Assembly: GCA_022747635.1 (NCBI GenBank) | Contig: JAKTNV010000003.1 | Coordinates: 29,554,551 to 29,618,550, forward strand | Direction of reading: 5' to 3' | DNA length: 64,000 bases | Source: Hetaerina americana | Taxonomy: Eukaryota > Arthropoda > Insecta > Odonata > Calopterygidae | Part shown: piece by piece, positions 1 through 10,458 of the stretch | Numbering within the stretch: position 1 is the first letter of the stretch | Layout: each line of letters opens with the position of its first letter | Position numbers and translations under genes: made by a program | The notes under the pieces: generated by a model | Databases searched by the model: none | Seen by the model: the letters and a program-made list of their open reading frames with translations, nothing else | Told to the model about the DNA's origin: nothing

Positions 1-881
1 CCTTCATAACCTTTAATTAGTAATCTTTGTTGACGGTTTGACCTTGAGGGACGTATTCGTAATGAATCAGCCCTTACCAATCGAAGAAACACACCAGCAT
101 GACCTTCACATTGGACCAGGACATGCGAGATTTCTTTGGTCGCGGAGAATGAGGACCTTTCCACTGAGAAGACTGGGCCTTTGTCTCAGCATCATAACTG
201 TAAACCCAGGTTTCGTCACCGGTTACGATGGTTTTAAGAAACTCTGGGTCGGCATTGGTTCGATCCAGGAGTTCCTGACAAATGTCCACACGTTTTTGTC
301 TCTGTTCACCAGTCAGCACCCGCGGGACGAATTTCGATGAGGCGCGCGTTATGCCCAAAATGCCTGTCAAAATTGTCTGACAGGATCCAAAACTAATTTT
401 CACCTCCTCGGCTATCTCCCCAACAGTTTAACGGCGATTTACTCGCACCAAATCGTTCACCAATTTGGTATGGTTGGGATCTGTCTAAGTGGAAGTGCCG
501 CCCCGTTCTCGAATCTTCATCTGTCGATGTTCTACCCGATTTAAAACGACTATACCACTCAACTTAGACTCATAGCTTCATTAACTAAAGCTAGCTGAAT
601 CATTCCAAATGTCTCCGTAGCACTTTTGCCTAGTTTGAAACAAAATTTCACGCGCACACGCTGTTCCTCTAGCTCCTTCATTGCTGCCGTTGCACGCGGC
701 GACGAACAGGTTAAGACACGCACCGCTGCTGCTGCGTAAGGACTCGAGGTAAACAAACGCAACACCTCTCGTTTTAGTCGCCAGATGTGTCGCTAGAGAG
801 ACGCACTGTGTCTCGTTTCGATCCGTTGAACGGTCTGTGCAAAATAAAATCAATCCGGTCTTTCTTTGATCACACCTTGTA
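1..881 (-). mobile_element. Decayed mariner transposon, truncated by window start
   Basis: Minus-strand translation reads as a mariner transposase in broken pieces. The N-terminal helix-turn-helix start (ELEEQRVRVKFCFKLGKSAT) lies near 680-615. The central part at 403-74 has the first catalytic motif TGDETWVYSYD followed by PRPKKSRMSWSNVKVM. These pieces are in different frames with stops between them, so the gene is dead. The outer end at about 855-879 reads on the minus strand as a mariner-type terminus (CAAGGTGTGATCAAAGAAAG), with TA at 880-881 as the expected target dinucleotide. The other end, with the remaining catalytic aspartates and the second inverted repeat, would lie left of the window. 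It looks like a different lineage from the mariners further along. Confidence 0.85.
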
Positions 882-3559
882 CAGGTATTATTAACTTGAA
901 TAATTATGTCCTCAGAATAATTATATTATTTAAACATAAAATGTATTTATTAGTCTTGAATGGTATGGCATCAGTGATTCGAATGGGACAATTAATGGGT
1001 TCGGATATACCCCGTTTCAGATGTTCTGAGTAACGGTTTCGCTCATGGAAATACGTGGTGCACTTTTGGCTCGGTAATAATAAAAATTATCCCTAGGTGG
1101 ATTCGGTAACGTATAAATAAACGATATTTTAAACGCGGATATGCATCAATAAAATATTTTCAAAAAGAGCTGAACTGCTGGTGATAAATGACGTAATCAC
1201 TATCACTAAATGAGTTAGTTCTCGCCATTGTAAAATATTGTCCCGTGACTCTCCGAATCAGGCCAAATGTCCATCGTGCTCTCCATAGAGAAAGCGTAGC
1301 TAATTTAACTCTTTCCTAGCATCAAAACCATCAATTATCATTAGTATTATGGGGTTATGATGAGATTATAAGAAGTTTGGTTCGTTAAGAAATGTTTGCA
1401 TTACACCCACTTTCACGCTTCGTTGCCGATCTCTCCGCTAGATTGATACATGAATGAGGCAAGTGAAGTTTTAAATAGATGGTACTCCACGAGCACAATC
1501 GGACTTCCACACTTTCCTTAATTATATCATTCCATGTCTTGAGAGTATATATTTGTGGAATAGTTTTATAATGCAATAAAGTCATACAATTAGTTATGTT
1601 CAACTTATCATGTTTTGGTTTCGATCGTGGTGTCAACAACGACGTACTATACTAGTATATCAAGGGTATTATTACCTTTAAAGCCGCGGTCGGGGCCAAT
1701 ACATGATGTGTGGAACGTAAATTGTTTGTTTATTGCATGACACTGCTTACTGCTTTAGATCACGTAGCCAGAACACTTTTGACTACATTGAAGGAACACC
1801 CAAAATTACATCAATTCAAATCTTTAAATGCTTGATTTGGTTTTTAATATATACTCGTACTTTTACACGTATTGCTCGATGTTAGGAGGGTAAACTGAAA
1901 ATTGAGGTATTCGAAGTTTTAGAGAAAGAAAAAAACGTTTATTTTCAATTTTTATACTTCATTTAAAAACTCGAGCGTTTATTCTGGCATTTATTCTGTT
2001 ACCTGCCTAGCTCCTGCATCGACTCCTTGCTTCTGTTAGCTCATCCTTGACCTACCTCCGAAACTTCTTTGCGTGGGTCCCTCCATTATGGTCTTATGTA
2101 ATCTGTAGTGCATCAGGAAATACCCGATTAGTTTCTGTCTTCTTCTTACCAGCGTCTTCTTTACACTTTTTTCTTCCACTACTTGAAGGCGTTCTTCATT
2201 AGTCGCTCTAATTGTACAATTTGATTTGTCATTTTTCTATAGAACCACAGCAACATCGCTTCTATTCCTCTTATTTTTATATACTGCTGTGTATGCTGAT
2301 CAAATGATCAAACTAAAAATCTTCAAGCAAAAGTTTTTGCCACATATTTAGCATCGATAATTTATTTACATGTAATGGAAAACAATTCCTTAATATCACG
2401 ATTCAATTGTTGTTCGCCGATAACATTGAGAGAGCAATCGAACAATATTTTACTGTAGCTAAAACTATTATGGAATTCTCGGAGGGGCGAATCGAAATGA
2501 AAATTCTATTGTCGTGATAAAATATTTGGAAGGTTTATTCGTTCTATATCTTAGTTGAGTCTCCGAGATGAAGGCCTCAGGCCGGGTTGCACAATGAACC
2601 TTTAATAATCTAATCTGTAAAGCTTTAATTGAAATGAATAAAATTTGAAGTAAACAATAAGTGTTCAGGCCTAAAGAATTTCAATTAAAAGAGTTCATTC
2701 ATAATTTATCAAATTGTAAGTATCCCAAAAAAAGGGTAGCCACAGACTTTTATTAGCGTATTTGCGCCCGTGATTATGATCCATTACAATCTGGCATTTC
2801 TTTCACTAGCATCTGACCTTATCCCAATGAGTTGGCACTGATACAGGAAGATATGCTTCTAAATTGGCCTGAAATGTCCCAATTGTTATAATTGTCACTA
2901 TTAGTCAGTAATCCAGCAAGGTATTTAATCATAACTTTTTCAGGATGACTATAATTTACGACCAAAGACCCCTTAAACCATACATCTAGGGCATTAAAAT
3001 TAGTGCTCCCATAAATTCAATAGAAAAAGGCACCTAGAATTCATCCCGGGCAAGACAAGTGATTTTTACTCTGAAATGCTCACATTTCTATGTGCACGTC
3101 AGCGGGTGTGTTACGGTAACTGACTCGACATTTCCCGCATTTCTTTGAACTGAAAGTTAGACAGCTTATTATTTCTGCTCATATTAGAAGGAAAAATCTT
3201 TGGAACCGCCTCTTGGCATGGTTTTTCAGTGATTATTTAAGAAGTAAATTATTTTAATGTTTGTGTAAAAAGGAAATGTATGTAGCAATTGGTGCCTAAG
3301 AAAAGCATTTCCTTATATAATCTAAAGGGAGTTGATATCCCGTTGGTGTTAAATTGAGATTCAATGCGACGATAATGTGAATGAGGTATTAGCATAAACT
3401 AAAATGAATAATTTTCTTAATCTATGGAATTATGTTCGTTTGATGTAAAATTAAAGGAGCTTGCACTCATCGTAGCGCGTTTCTTATCATATTCATAGGC
3501 CGACGATAGGTTTGTCGTAAAAGTAGCAAATTTCCAAGTTATCCTATTTCCAGCTAATC
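882..3559. other. Intergenic AT-rich DNA
   Basis: No exon with splice sites, RNA gene or recognisable transposon domain was found. Open frames here (for example 1385-1639 minus) are short and have no family resemblance. A pyrimidine-rich stretch at about 1985-2230 could be very old LINE sequence, but I could not align it with the LINE copies in this window. Confidence 0.5.
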
Positions 3560-4185
3560 TCTTCATTCCCTCATAGCTCCTCATTCCCTCTAGCTCATGC
3601 GTCCTCAGTTTTCTTCCCCTCCACTTTTCATTAAATTATGATATTCAGTAAACTATCATGCCTCCGGACATCTTCAAACTTACTGTCCTCCTATTTTAAG
3701 TTCCTACTTCTTCATCCAATATTCGACGTACCTCTTCACTTGTTACCCTTTTCCATCCATTTTATTTTCAGCATTCTTCTCTAGCACCACATTTCCATTA
3801 TTTCCAATTTTCTTTTCTCTCTCGCTCCCATCGTCCATGTCTCACATTCGTAGTGAATTAGACTCCCCACCCCTTTTAACGAATGAAAGCTTCCATATAC
3901 CTACGCTAGTGTTGTTTTTCGTTAGTAGTTCCTTCTTCTCACAGAAAGCTTTCTTCGCCATTCTCTATTCTAGTCTAGAAAATCTAGTTCCATGTGCTGG
4001 CTATATCCCTCCTGCTTCTTCCAACTAGTAACCCGGCTGTGTTTATAGTAAAACTTTCTTTTGCTCCAGTGTGAATTTCCCTAATCTTTCTTAGACACTA
4101 ACTTCACTACTTCAACTAAAGACCATTAGTTTTAATCTTGTTTATCTCCACGCTGTAATTTTTATTCCCCTTCTGCAATTTGATT
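3560..4185 (-). mobile_element. Old LINE 3'-region relic (RTE-like)
   Basis: The plus-strand text around 3735-3850 (cattcttctctagcaccaca and neighbours) has the same order of words as the complement of the LINE C-terminal coding region seen intact at about 20600-20700. That region encodes the FEMWVWRRMEKVKWT-type segment. The wording differs more than among the other copies, so this is an older copy or a related RTE family. No open frame remains. Confidence 0.4.
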
Positions 4186-5792
4186 AGTGTCTTTGTCAGA
4201 TATTTCTTATGTGTCTCCTCTGTGGGCACTGCCTCTTATTTTCCACGACTGCTAATTCTTCGAATGAACTCACTTATTCCGCTGCTAATCTCTACTCGTA
4301 TATCCGTGCCGTCTGGAACCCGGTGAACGCTCTCCATGACGTAAAGCAATGTGTTCGGGGCAGTCGAAGGGATAGAAGTCAATGGAAAAAAGTCAAATGG
4401 TGTCCTTTTATAAGTCTTCCGTATTTATTATACCTCTATGTAGATTTTGATGGATTCCACATTGCCAATGTGACTCGCAATAAAGACAGGGTTGCCTATA
4501 GCTAGATACGTACGTTTTCGGCGTTAAGATACACTATTTAATAAAACATAAATTAAATGAAAGAGTAGAAATGTGGATTTTCAGAGAGAAAATTAGTACA
4601 GACTTATTGAAAATAAGATAGTACTGTCTGTATTAGATATATATTCACAGTATTGCGTTATCAACTGTCTTTAACTAACCTCCCCAAACTAATTAGTACT
4701 GATGACCCGGGTGAGGTTTCTTTCATTTTGAATGATTTACATGCATTAACAAAATACATTACGATACAAATCAAGGTAAACAAATAATTTAGTTGCATCT
4801 CTTCATCGTTTTTATTATTACCATTCCTTTTGATAGATTATCGCGCGTTTAGCATATATCCATGCGAAACATTTATTTCCGGTCATGTTTAATCATCATC
4901 GTATCTTACCCGAACTTGGCGGACGGCCGAAACGCTCAAAGGTACTACGGGATGATGAAATTGTTACAATCGATTGAACATGAATTTTTATGGTTATTTA
5001 TCAGTTAGGGTAAAAATTCGGCTATGATTTGAACTGAAAAAATCATGGTTAATAGTAATAATATATGCGCTGGACATTTGAGACCGCTTTAGTTTTGGAT
5101 TAATATCTCACACCGCGGCATTAAGAACGCTAAATATAACCGGAAATGCCGCTTGATGTTGAAGTCGCAAAAGATTTCATGAATTTTTCATCTTTCTCGT
5201 ACAGCAAGCAAATATTTCGGAAAACTTTGGTGAAAAGCTCATTCCATAGTAATCAGGCCTCTCGGAGATATGCCAGAATTTCTCCGAGAACGGTCGGAAA
5301 ATGAGATCAATCGCTCCCCGCGTTTTAATGCTAAAACGTCAGCGTAGTTGGACGAGAAACTGGGAAGAATATGGGGTCTGGAAATGTCTTAAACGTTCTT
5401 CTGTGCTCGAACTAGCCAACAAGAATCTGATAAGTGTGAGCGATTTATAATTGAGGTCATAATAACGCTCGCATGAATAATTGAAATTAACAATAGGGTG
5501 GGACGGGACCGATGAACTGAAAATATAGACGAAAGAGAAACAACAGGAATTCTGTAATAAAACCTTCTTTTAGCATCCAAGCATCCTTATGATTTAAACC
5601 TATGGCTGGAAGAGCAGTTGATATCCCGGAGACGTCGGTGGATTTTAGAGGTGTTTTCTGAGCTGTACACATTACGGAGACAACTTTGCGTGAGATATAC
5701 CTGTAGATTTCAAGATTTTAACCTTCGCACTCTTTCCACTCACTAATTTTTCCGCACTCTTGTGTTCTTTCATAAGTATTTGTTATTTATTA
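4186..5792. other. Intergenic AT-rich DNA
   Basis: Nothing recognisable on either strand. The open frames (4209-4505 plus, 5389-5672 minus) lack splice context and family resemblance. Confidence 0.5.
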
Positions 5793-6290
5793 TCAGTAAT
5801 CTACTGGTCAAGACAGTTTTTGGATGGACACAAGCTACTAAACGGTACAGCGACAATTCCCATGTCTCTCCTTAACAAACGCAACCCAACATCCTACACT
5901 ACAATAAGCCTCTCTTCAACTCCGTATATTTCCTTCCTCCCTTCTTTCCATTCGACATCCCTACTTTCATTGCTTGCCCAACATTCTCCCATGTATCACA
6001 GTCTTCAAGATCCCATTGCCGATCAAAATTCTTTGCATCCATCTTTCCTGCCTTCTTTAGGTTTTCTTCCAACAATCTCCTCTCCTTTCCCATCATACCT
6101 ACACGTAGCACTTCCTCGTTTGTTTCCCTTTCTGTCCACTTCACTTTTTCCATCCTTCTCCACACCTGCATTTCAAAAGTCTCCATTTTCCAAAGCCTAT
6201 CAAACTGCTTCAGTGACCATATTTCCGCGCCGTGCAGAACTACGCTACACACGAGCTCGTATGGTTTTATTCGCATAATATTTTCAGCCA
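5793..6290 (-). mobile_element. RTE-type LINE 3' fragment
   Basis: The low-coordinate end (agtaatctactggtcaagac) matches the 3' terminus of the LINE at 20285 (agtaatctaccggttaaggt). The minus-strand frame 6291-5899 gives the LINE C-terminus: LHGAEIWSLKQ, then FEMQVWRRMEKVKWTERETN, then KKGGRKYTELKRGLL, closely matching the intact copy. This is a 5'-truncated copy holding only the last 130 or so codons and the 3' tail. The frame is still mostly open, so the copy is not very old. Confidence 0.85.
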
Positions 6291-6387
6291 TCAGAATGAA
6301 ATAGTGACTCTACCGACCATTCTTGGTTTCAAGAGTTGCTTTTGCTGTGATTTCTTCAAAGTTTTACGCTTTTAATTACATTTTCAG

Positions 6388-6582
6388 GGTGAAGTAGATG
6401 GATTGAAGGAAGAAGGAAGGCCGGTGACCATCATCTGCCAGCCCCTGCAAGGAGACTACTCGAAAGGATCAATTTTCAGCAGGATAGGAGTCAAATCACT
6501 TAGTCGATACTCTCCCCCTTCTCCCGAGCTACTCGTTCTGTATATTTTTAAATATGTAAATACTTATTGGGTGAATGAATGA
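6388..6582 (+). other. Possible terminal exon or unidentified repeat
   Basis: A pyrimidine-rich tract ending in ttacattttcag precedes an open frame of 64 codons that begins GEVDGLKEEGRPVTIICQPL and ends at TGA 6580-6582. An AATAAA at about 6628 could serve as a polyadenylation signal. The composition is more coding-like than its surroundings, but no upstream exon was found and I do not recognise the peptide. It sits just beyond a LINE copy, so an unidentified interspersed repeat is at least as likely. Confidence 0.2.
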
Positions 6583-8100
6583 GTGTAGCTCACTAGTAAG
6601 ATGTTAATAGGGAAAGTTGGGTCATTAATAAAAGTATGTAGTGGGTTATTTATCATTTTCATTGTTTGGAGTTATTGCCGATCTTTTGGATTGAACTGGA
6701 TTTTTTAAAAGCCTAATGAGATCCTTACACTTTCCTTGTTTGAGTAAATTTGTGCGCGCTTAAATCATTATGTTTTATGTTCTTGTTGGCCTGTGAATAG
6801 TAGATAGACGTGACATCTTAGGGTGAATATGTTTACTCTTGCCCCAGTATCTGCTATCCTTGCGTGTTGAGGTACGTAATGCTTGATCTGTATTGGTCCT
6901 CGTTGTGAAATCAGTGTACACTGTTTAAAATGATAAGTGTCTCCAAAGACGAGCATATATCATGCTCTCTTGAATAATTCAGACATCCGGAAGAGTGGCT
7001 ATTCATGTTGCTGACTTTTACGGTCGATGTTAACCTTCAAGTATTTTTCAAAGTGTCTTTTTTCCCATTCAATATCCAACTTAGGAGGGTCCTTTGATTT
7101 TTTCAACACCCGAGTGAGTTTTGTGTGGTGTGTTTTGCGTAGGTAATGTTATCTAGACAACTGTCACGGTAGCATTTTTGTAACGACATAATTACCTCGG
7201 CATTAAAGCTTATATTTGTATCTTTGTGAAAACATGTTGTGGCCTCTAATGTACATTGAATAACGTAATGACGATGTAAATACGCTAACAGGGCTTAAAG
7301 TTGGCGTTATATGTTCAGAGTTACATTAATTATCATAATATTATTTCAATATTGATAAACTATTCCCTCAAGTACTGTTTTTTGCATGTACAGTATGCAT
7401 AACCCATGTAAAATAACATAATAGTATTTTATACAATTAGCATTTCTTTTTCAGTATAAAATTTTCTTCTTTCGTTTTCAAATTCGTTTAGATATTGAAT
7501 TGAATTAGTATTGCTAGCATAATCCCACCCTTATTACTCCCATGGGTCATCAGGGCGTAGAAGGGTCAGGAATAGACGGATATTTTGTCCAGTTGTCACG
7601 TCATTAAACCATTTTCTTTATTTCAGTAAGAGAAAGAGTTATCGATATTTAAGAGATTGAGGTAATTAGATCCTCTATTTATCTCATCTTCATTTAAATA
7701 CTTTTAAGTTTTGTGTGACTAAGCATTGTCTGTATGGGCTGCTGGGATAATTTGATAATGCATTAATTTATTTGAAATCCACGATCTTAATCAAATCATA
7801 AATTCTACTCCTTGAAATGTTGTTAAAATCATCTTCATAATAATGTAAAAAGTGTTCAAATACAGTCTGTGATTTATGGTTGAATTCATTCAGAAGCTCA
7901 AGTAATCATTCGAGTATGATATTAAATGAATACAAACCAAGCTAAAAGAATATATTCAGAGGTTACAAGCGGTGAAGAAAAATACATAAATGATAAATAG
8001 TAAGAATATACATCTATTTCGCTGACAAGGGTCCCTCAAAGAACCTTTTTGTTAACATTTACCTTTCTTCGCCGTCTCTACCGTCAAAGAGTTATACCAA
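6583..8100. other. Intergenic AT-rich DNA
   Basis: No gene, RNA or transposon recognised; short open frames only. Confidence 0.5.
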
Positions 8101-8117
8101 TATGCATACGTACACGT

Positions 8118-8134
8118 ACACACATATATATGTA

Positions 8135-8195
<61 letters not shown>

Positions 8196-8240
8196 GCACA
8201 ATTACATATATATATATGTGTGTGTGTATGTATATATATC
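8118..8240. repeat. Compound TA/TG microsatellite
   Basis: A run of about 25 TA dinucleotides at about 8143-8193 is flanked by short TG/CA and TATG runs on both sides. Open frames reading IYIYIY through it are artefacts of the repeat. Confidence 0.95.
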
Positions 8241-10118
8241 ACATAAACGTATAATATTGAGATGCTTATCGAACAGAATTGAAGTTATTATTACGATTTG
8301 TTGTAGTAGGAAGGGCCTCCTACATGTTTTAGCTCAGGGCCACCGTGCATGTATAAATCTGACCTTGATCGTGACAACGAATTAATGTGTATTTTATTTA
8401 ATGTACCAAGAATTAAAGAACAAAAGAGATGTTGAGTGTATCGCGCAATACTAGAAGCAATGATTTTATGAATGCTCAATTGGGCACCTTAAGGAGACCG
8501 TGGAGGTTCTTAAATGTGCTCATTTAACGAAATTGAGATAGGCATTGCAGATTGCTTAAAATGACGAGAAAATAGAGTTTAGACATATCCTTTCATCCCC
8601 TTTTAAAACTGGTGGCTCGAACATAGTTGTGTCTCCAGTTCCTTTTCAGCTCGCCCGTCTAGTCCTGGCTGGCGGCATCTCTCCCCCGGCATATTTGACG
8701 AATTATGTTTTGTAATCCTACTACGTCTCATGGAGTGGCATCAACCTTTTTTCTCAGTGCTGTTCATATTGGACAGCATTTTTGTCAACCATTCAAACTT
8801 TCCGAGGTGGTTTGAGAAAACAGATCTCCTTAGCTCTCTCACTGCTTTGGAATTTGAAAAATGGTGTGAGATGTATAGAGTGGAACCTACATGTATCGAA
8901 ATGTTGTATACCTCATTACCTATTTTTACCTCCAATTTCACTCAGCCGAGATAACCGTTGGAAATCATACTGACCTTTTGTAACTCAGAAAGTGGTCTCC
9001 GTTTCCTCAGTCTTATCAATGGAGGAAAATGGAGGATTATGCTGTTTTGTGTGAAATGAAAATATGCAGTGGTACATATTTATGTCATCATACTTTGAAA
9101 AAAGTATACAAAACAGAAAATTAAACATTACTCGATTGAAAAAAGGTGTCGTTAATGAATTTAATTATCGCGGCGTTGAAAAGGGTTCACTCTTTGTTTT
9201 TTGTCTTTGGTATGACTTTTTACAGAATGCATTAACAGATATTTTGTTTTTTTTGTTCGTACCATATTTCTGTCTTATGCATATAACAGAAATTTAACTT
9301 TTTATATTTGTCATTGGGCATAGTTGATTTAATTTCTGAAAGTAGGGGTAGCATTAAATCCACATATGATTAAGGAATAGATAGATTGCTATAAATGAAA
9401 TAATAATGCCAGCAAAAGTTATATTTATGACTCACATATGGCCATAAGCATCATCGGCAAACATTGATTAATAAATAACTTTCAATTACATTTTTGTTAA
9501 AAAAGATCATACAGAATAAGTTGTCTGGGTGAAATGCATTGAGTACTAATTGGTGATCTTTTTTACCATCCGTTAATGAAACATTGTAACAGGAGTACCT
9601 GAACACAATAAAAGACATGTTTACATAAATATCTGTATTTTATGTAATAAAAACCTCTGAAATCAGCAATTAAAGGAAACTTTTTAAAACAGGGCTCTGA
9701 ATTATCAAAATATTAAACTATACTTGTATACGATCTCAAAAAAATCCAACTAATAAATCTCATTCTTTAATAGATATTACATGGTGTATTTCGATTCTTT
9801 CTACACTACAGGTCAACTGTGATTTATTCAAGAGAAAACAGTTTTACAGCAGTATTGGACAGCTTGGGACACAAGCACGATAATTGGAGACGCTTCCCTT
9901 TAAGCGAAAACCAAAGATCTCCGTTAGGATTCCAAAGGCGAGTGTTGCTTTCCGCACGGCAGCGTCTCTCCTTAAAAATTTTTAAGTTCATCCCATTTCG
10001 CTGGAGGAGGGAGGCGAGCGTCATTCAACATTCACGGAAACAGAAAAACCTATGTCGGTAACTGTTTTCTCACCCCTTTCGACTGTAATTCAAGACTCGC
10101 CTGAAGGGAACAGCAGAT
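8241..10118. other. Intergenic DNA downstream of chaoptin
   Basis: AT-rich, with no recognisable element. It lies 3' of chaoptin, which reads on the minus strand. Overlapping opposite-strand frames at 8730-8973 and 9819-10061 have no family resemblance. Confidence 0.5.
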
Positions 10119-10124
10119 TTTATT
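10119..10124 (-). promoter_or_regulatory. Candidate chaoptin polyadenylation signal
   Basis: The complement reads AATAAA, 78 bases beyond the stop codon at 10203-10205. It is the first canonical hexamer downstream of the last exon. Use of this site is inferred. Confidence 0.5.
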
Positions 10125-10202
10125 TTCAATGGAATGGAGGACGTTGAGTTGGTCGTGACGGGCTCGAAAGACGAAAGGGGGCGGGCAGAGAATGGCGTCC
10201 GG

Positions 10203-10458
10203 TTAAATGGTTTGGCGGAATGCGGGAAGGAGGAAGAGCAAGAGAGCCAGCAGAAGGGGATGCGCAGAGGCGGTCACGGCGGACGACCACCCGCACTCCA
10301 GGTCAGTCTTGAACACTTCGATGATCGAGGCGTTCGCTTTGCTGTCGCACTTGGTCTCCCGGAGGTCATCCGGTGCCCCCCTGCACTCTCGATCGGGATA
10401 TCTTTCTTCCTCCTCGCACAGGTAAAGTCGTTTCTTTCTCTCCCACGTCTCCACCCAC
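10203..10458 (-). CDS. chp: chaoptin coding exon 9: C-terminal cap and GPI signal
   Basis: Residues 1302-1386 and stop. It reads GWVETWERKKRLYLC, DDLRETKC and KTDLECGW, completing the cysteine cap. Small residues (SSAVTASA) follow, then a hydrophobic end (LLLALLLFLLPAF) and a four-residue tail RQTI. This is the usual layout of a GPI-anchor attachment signal. Acceptor ttttgtttctag. Confidence 0.95.

Noticed and set aside
1960..2270. Pyrimidine-rich stretch thought to be LINE sequence
   Set aside because: Could not be aligned convincingly with any LINE copy in the window.
5760..6278. 172-codon plus-strand frame, Ser/Pro/Leu-rich
   Set aside because: Shadow of the minus-strand LINE C-terminus; similar shadow frames recur at 10803-11099, 16576-16917 and 20466-20855.
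8118..8240. Repeat array considered as CRISPR or tandem gene
   Set aside because: Simple dinucleotide microsatellite without unique spacers.
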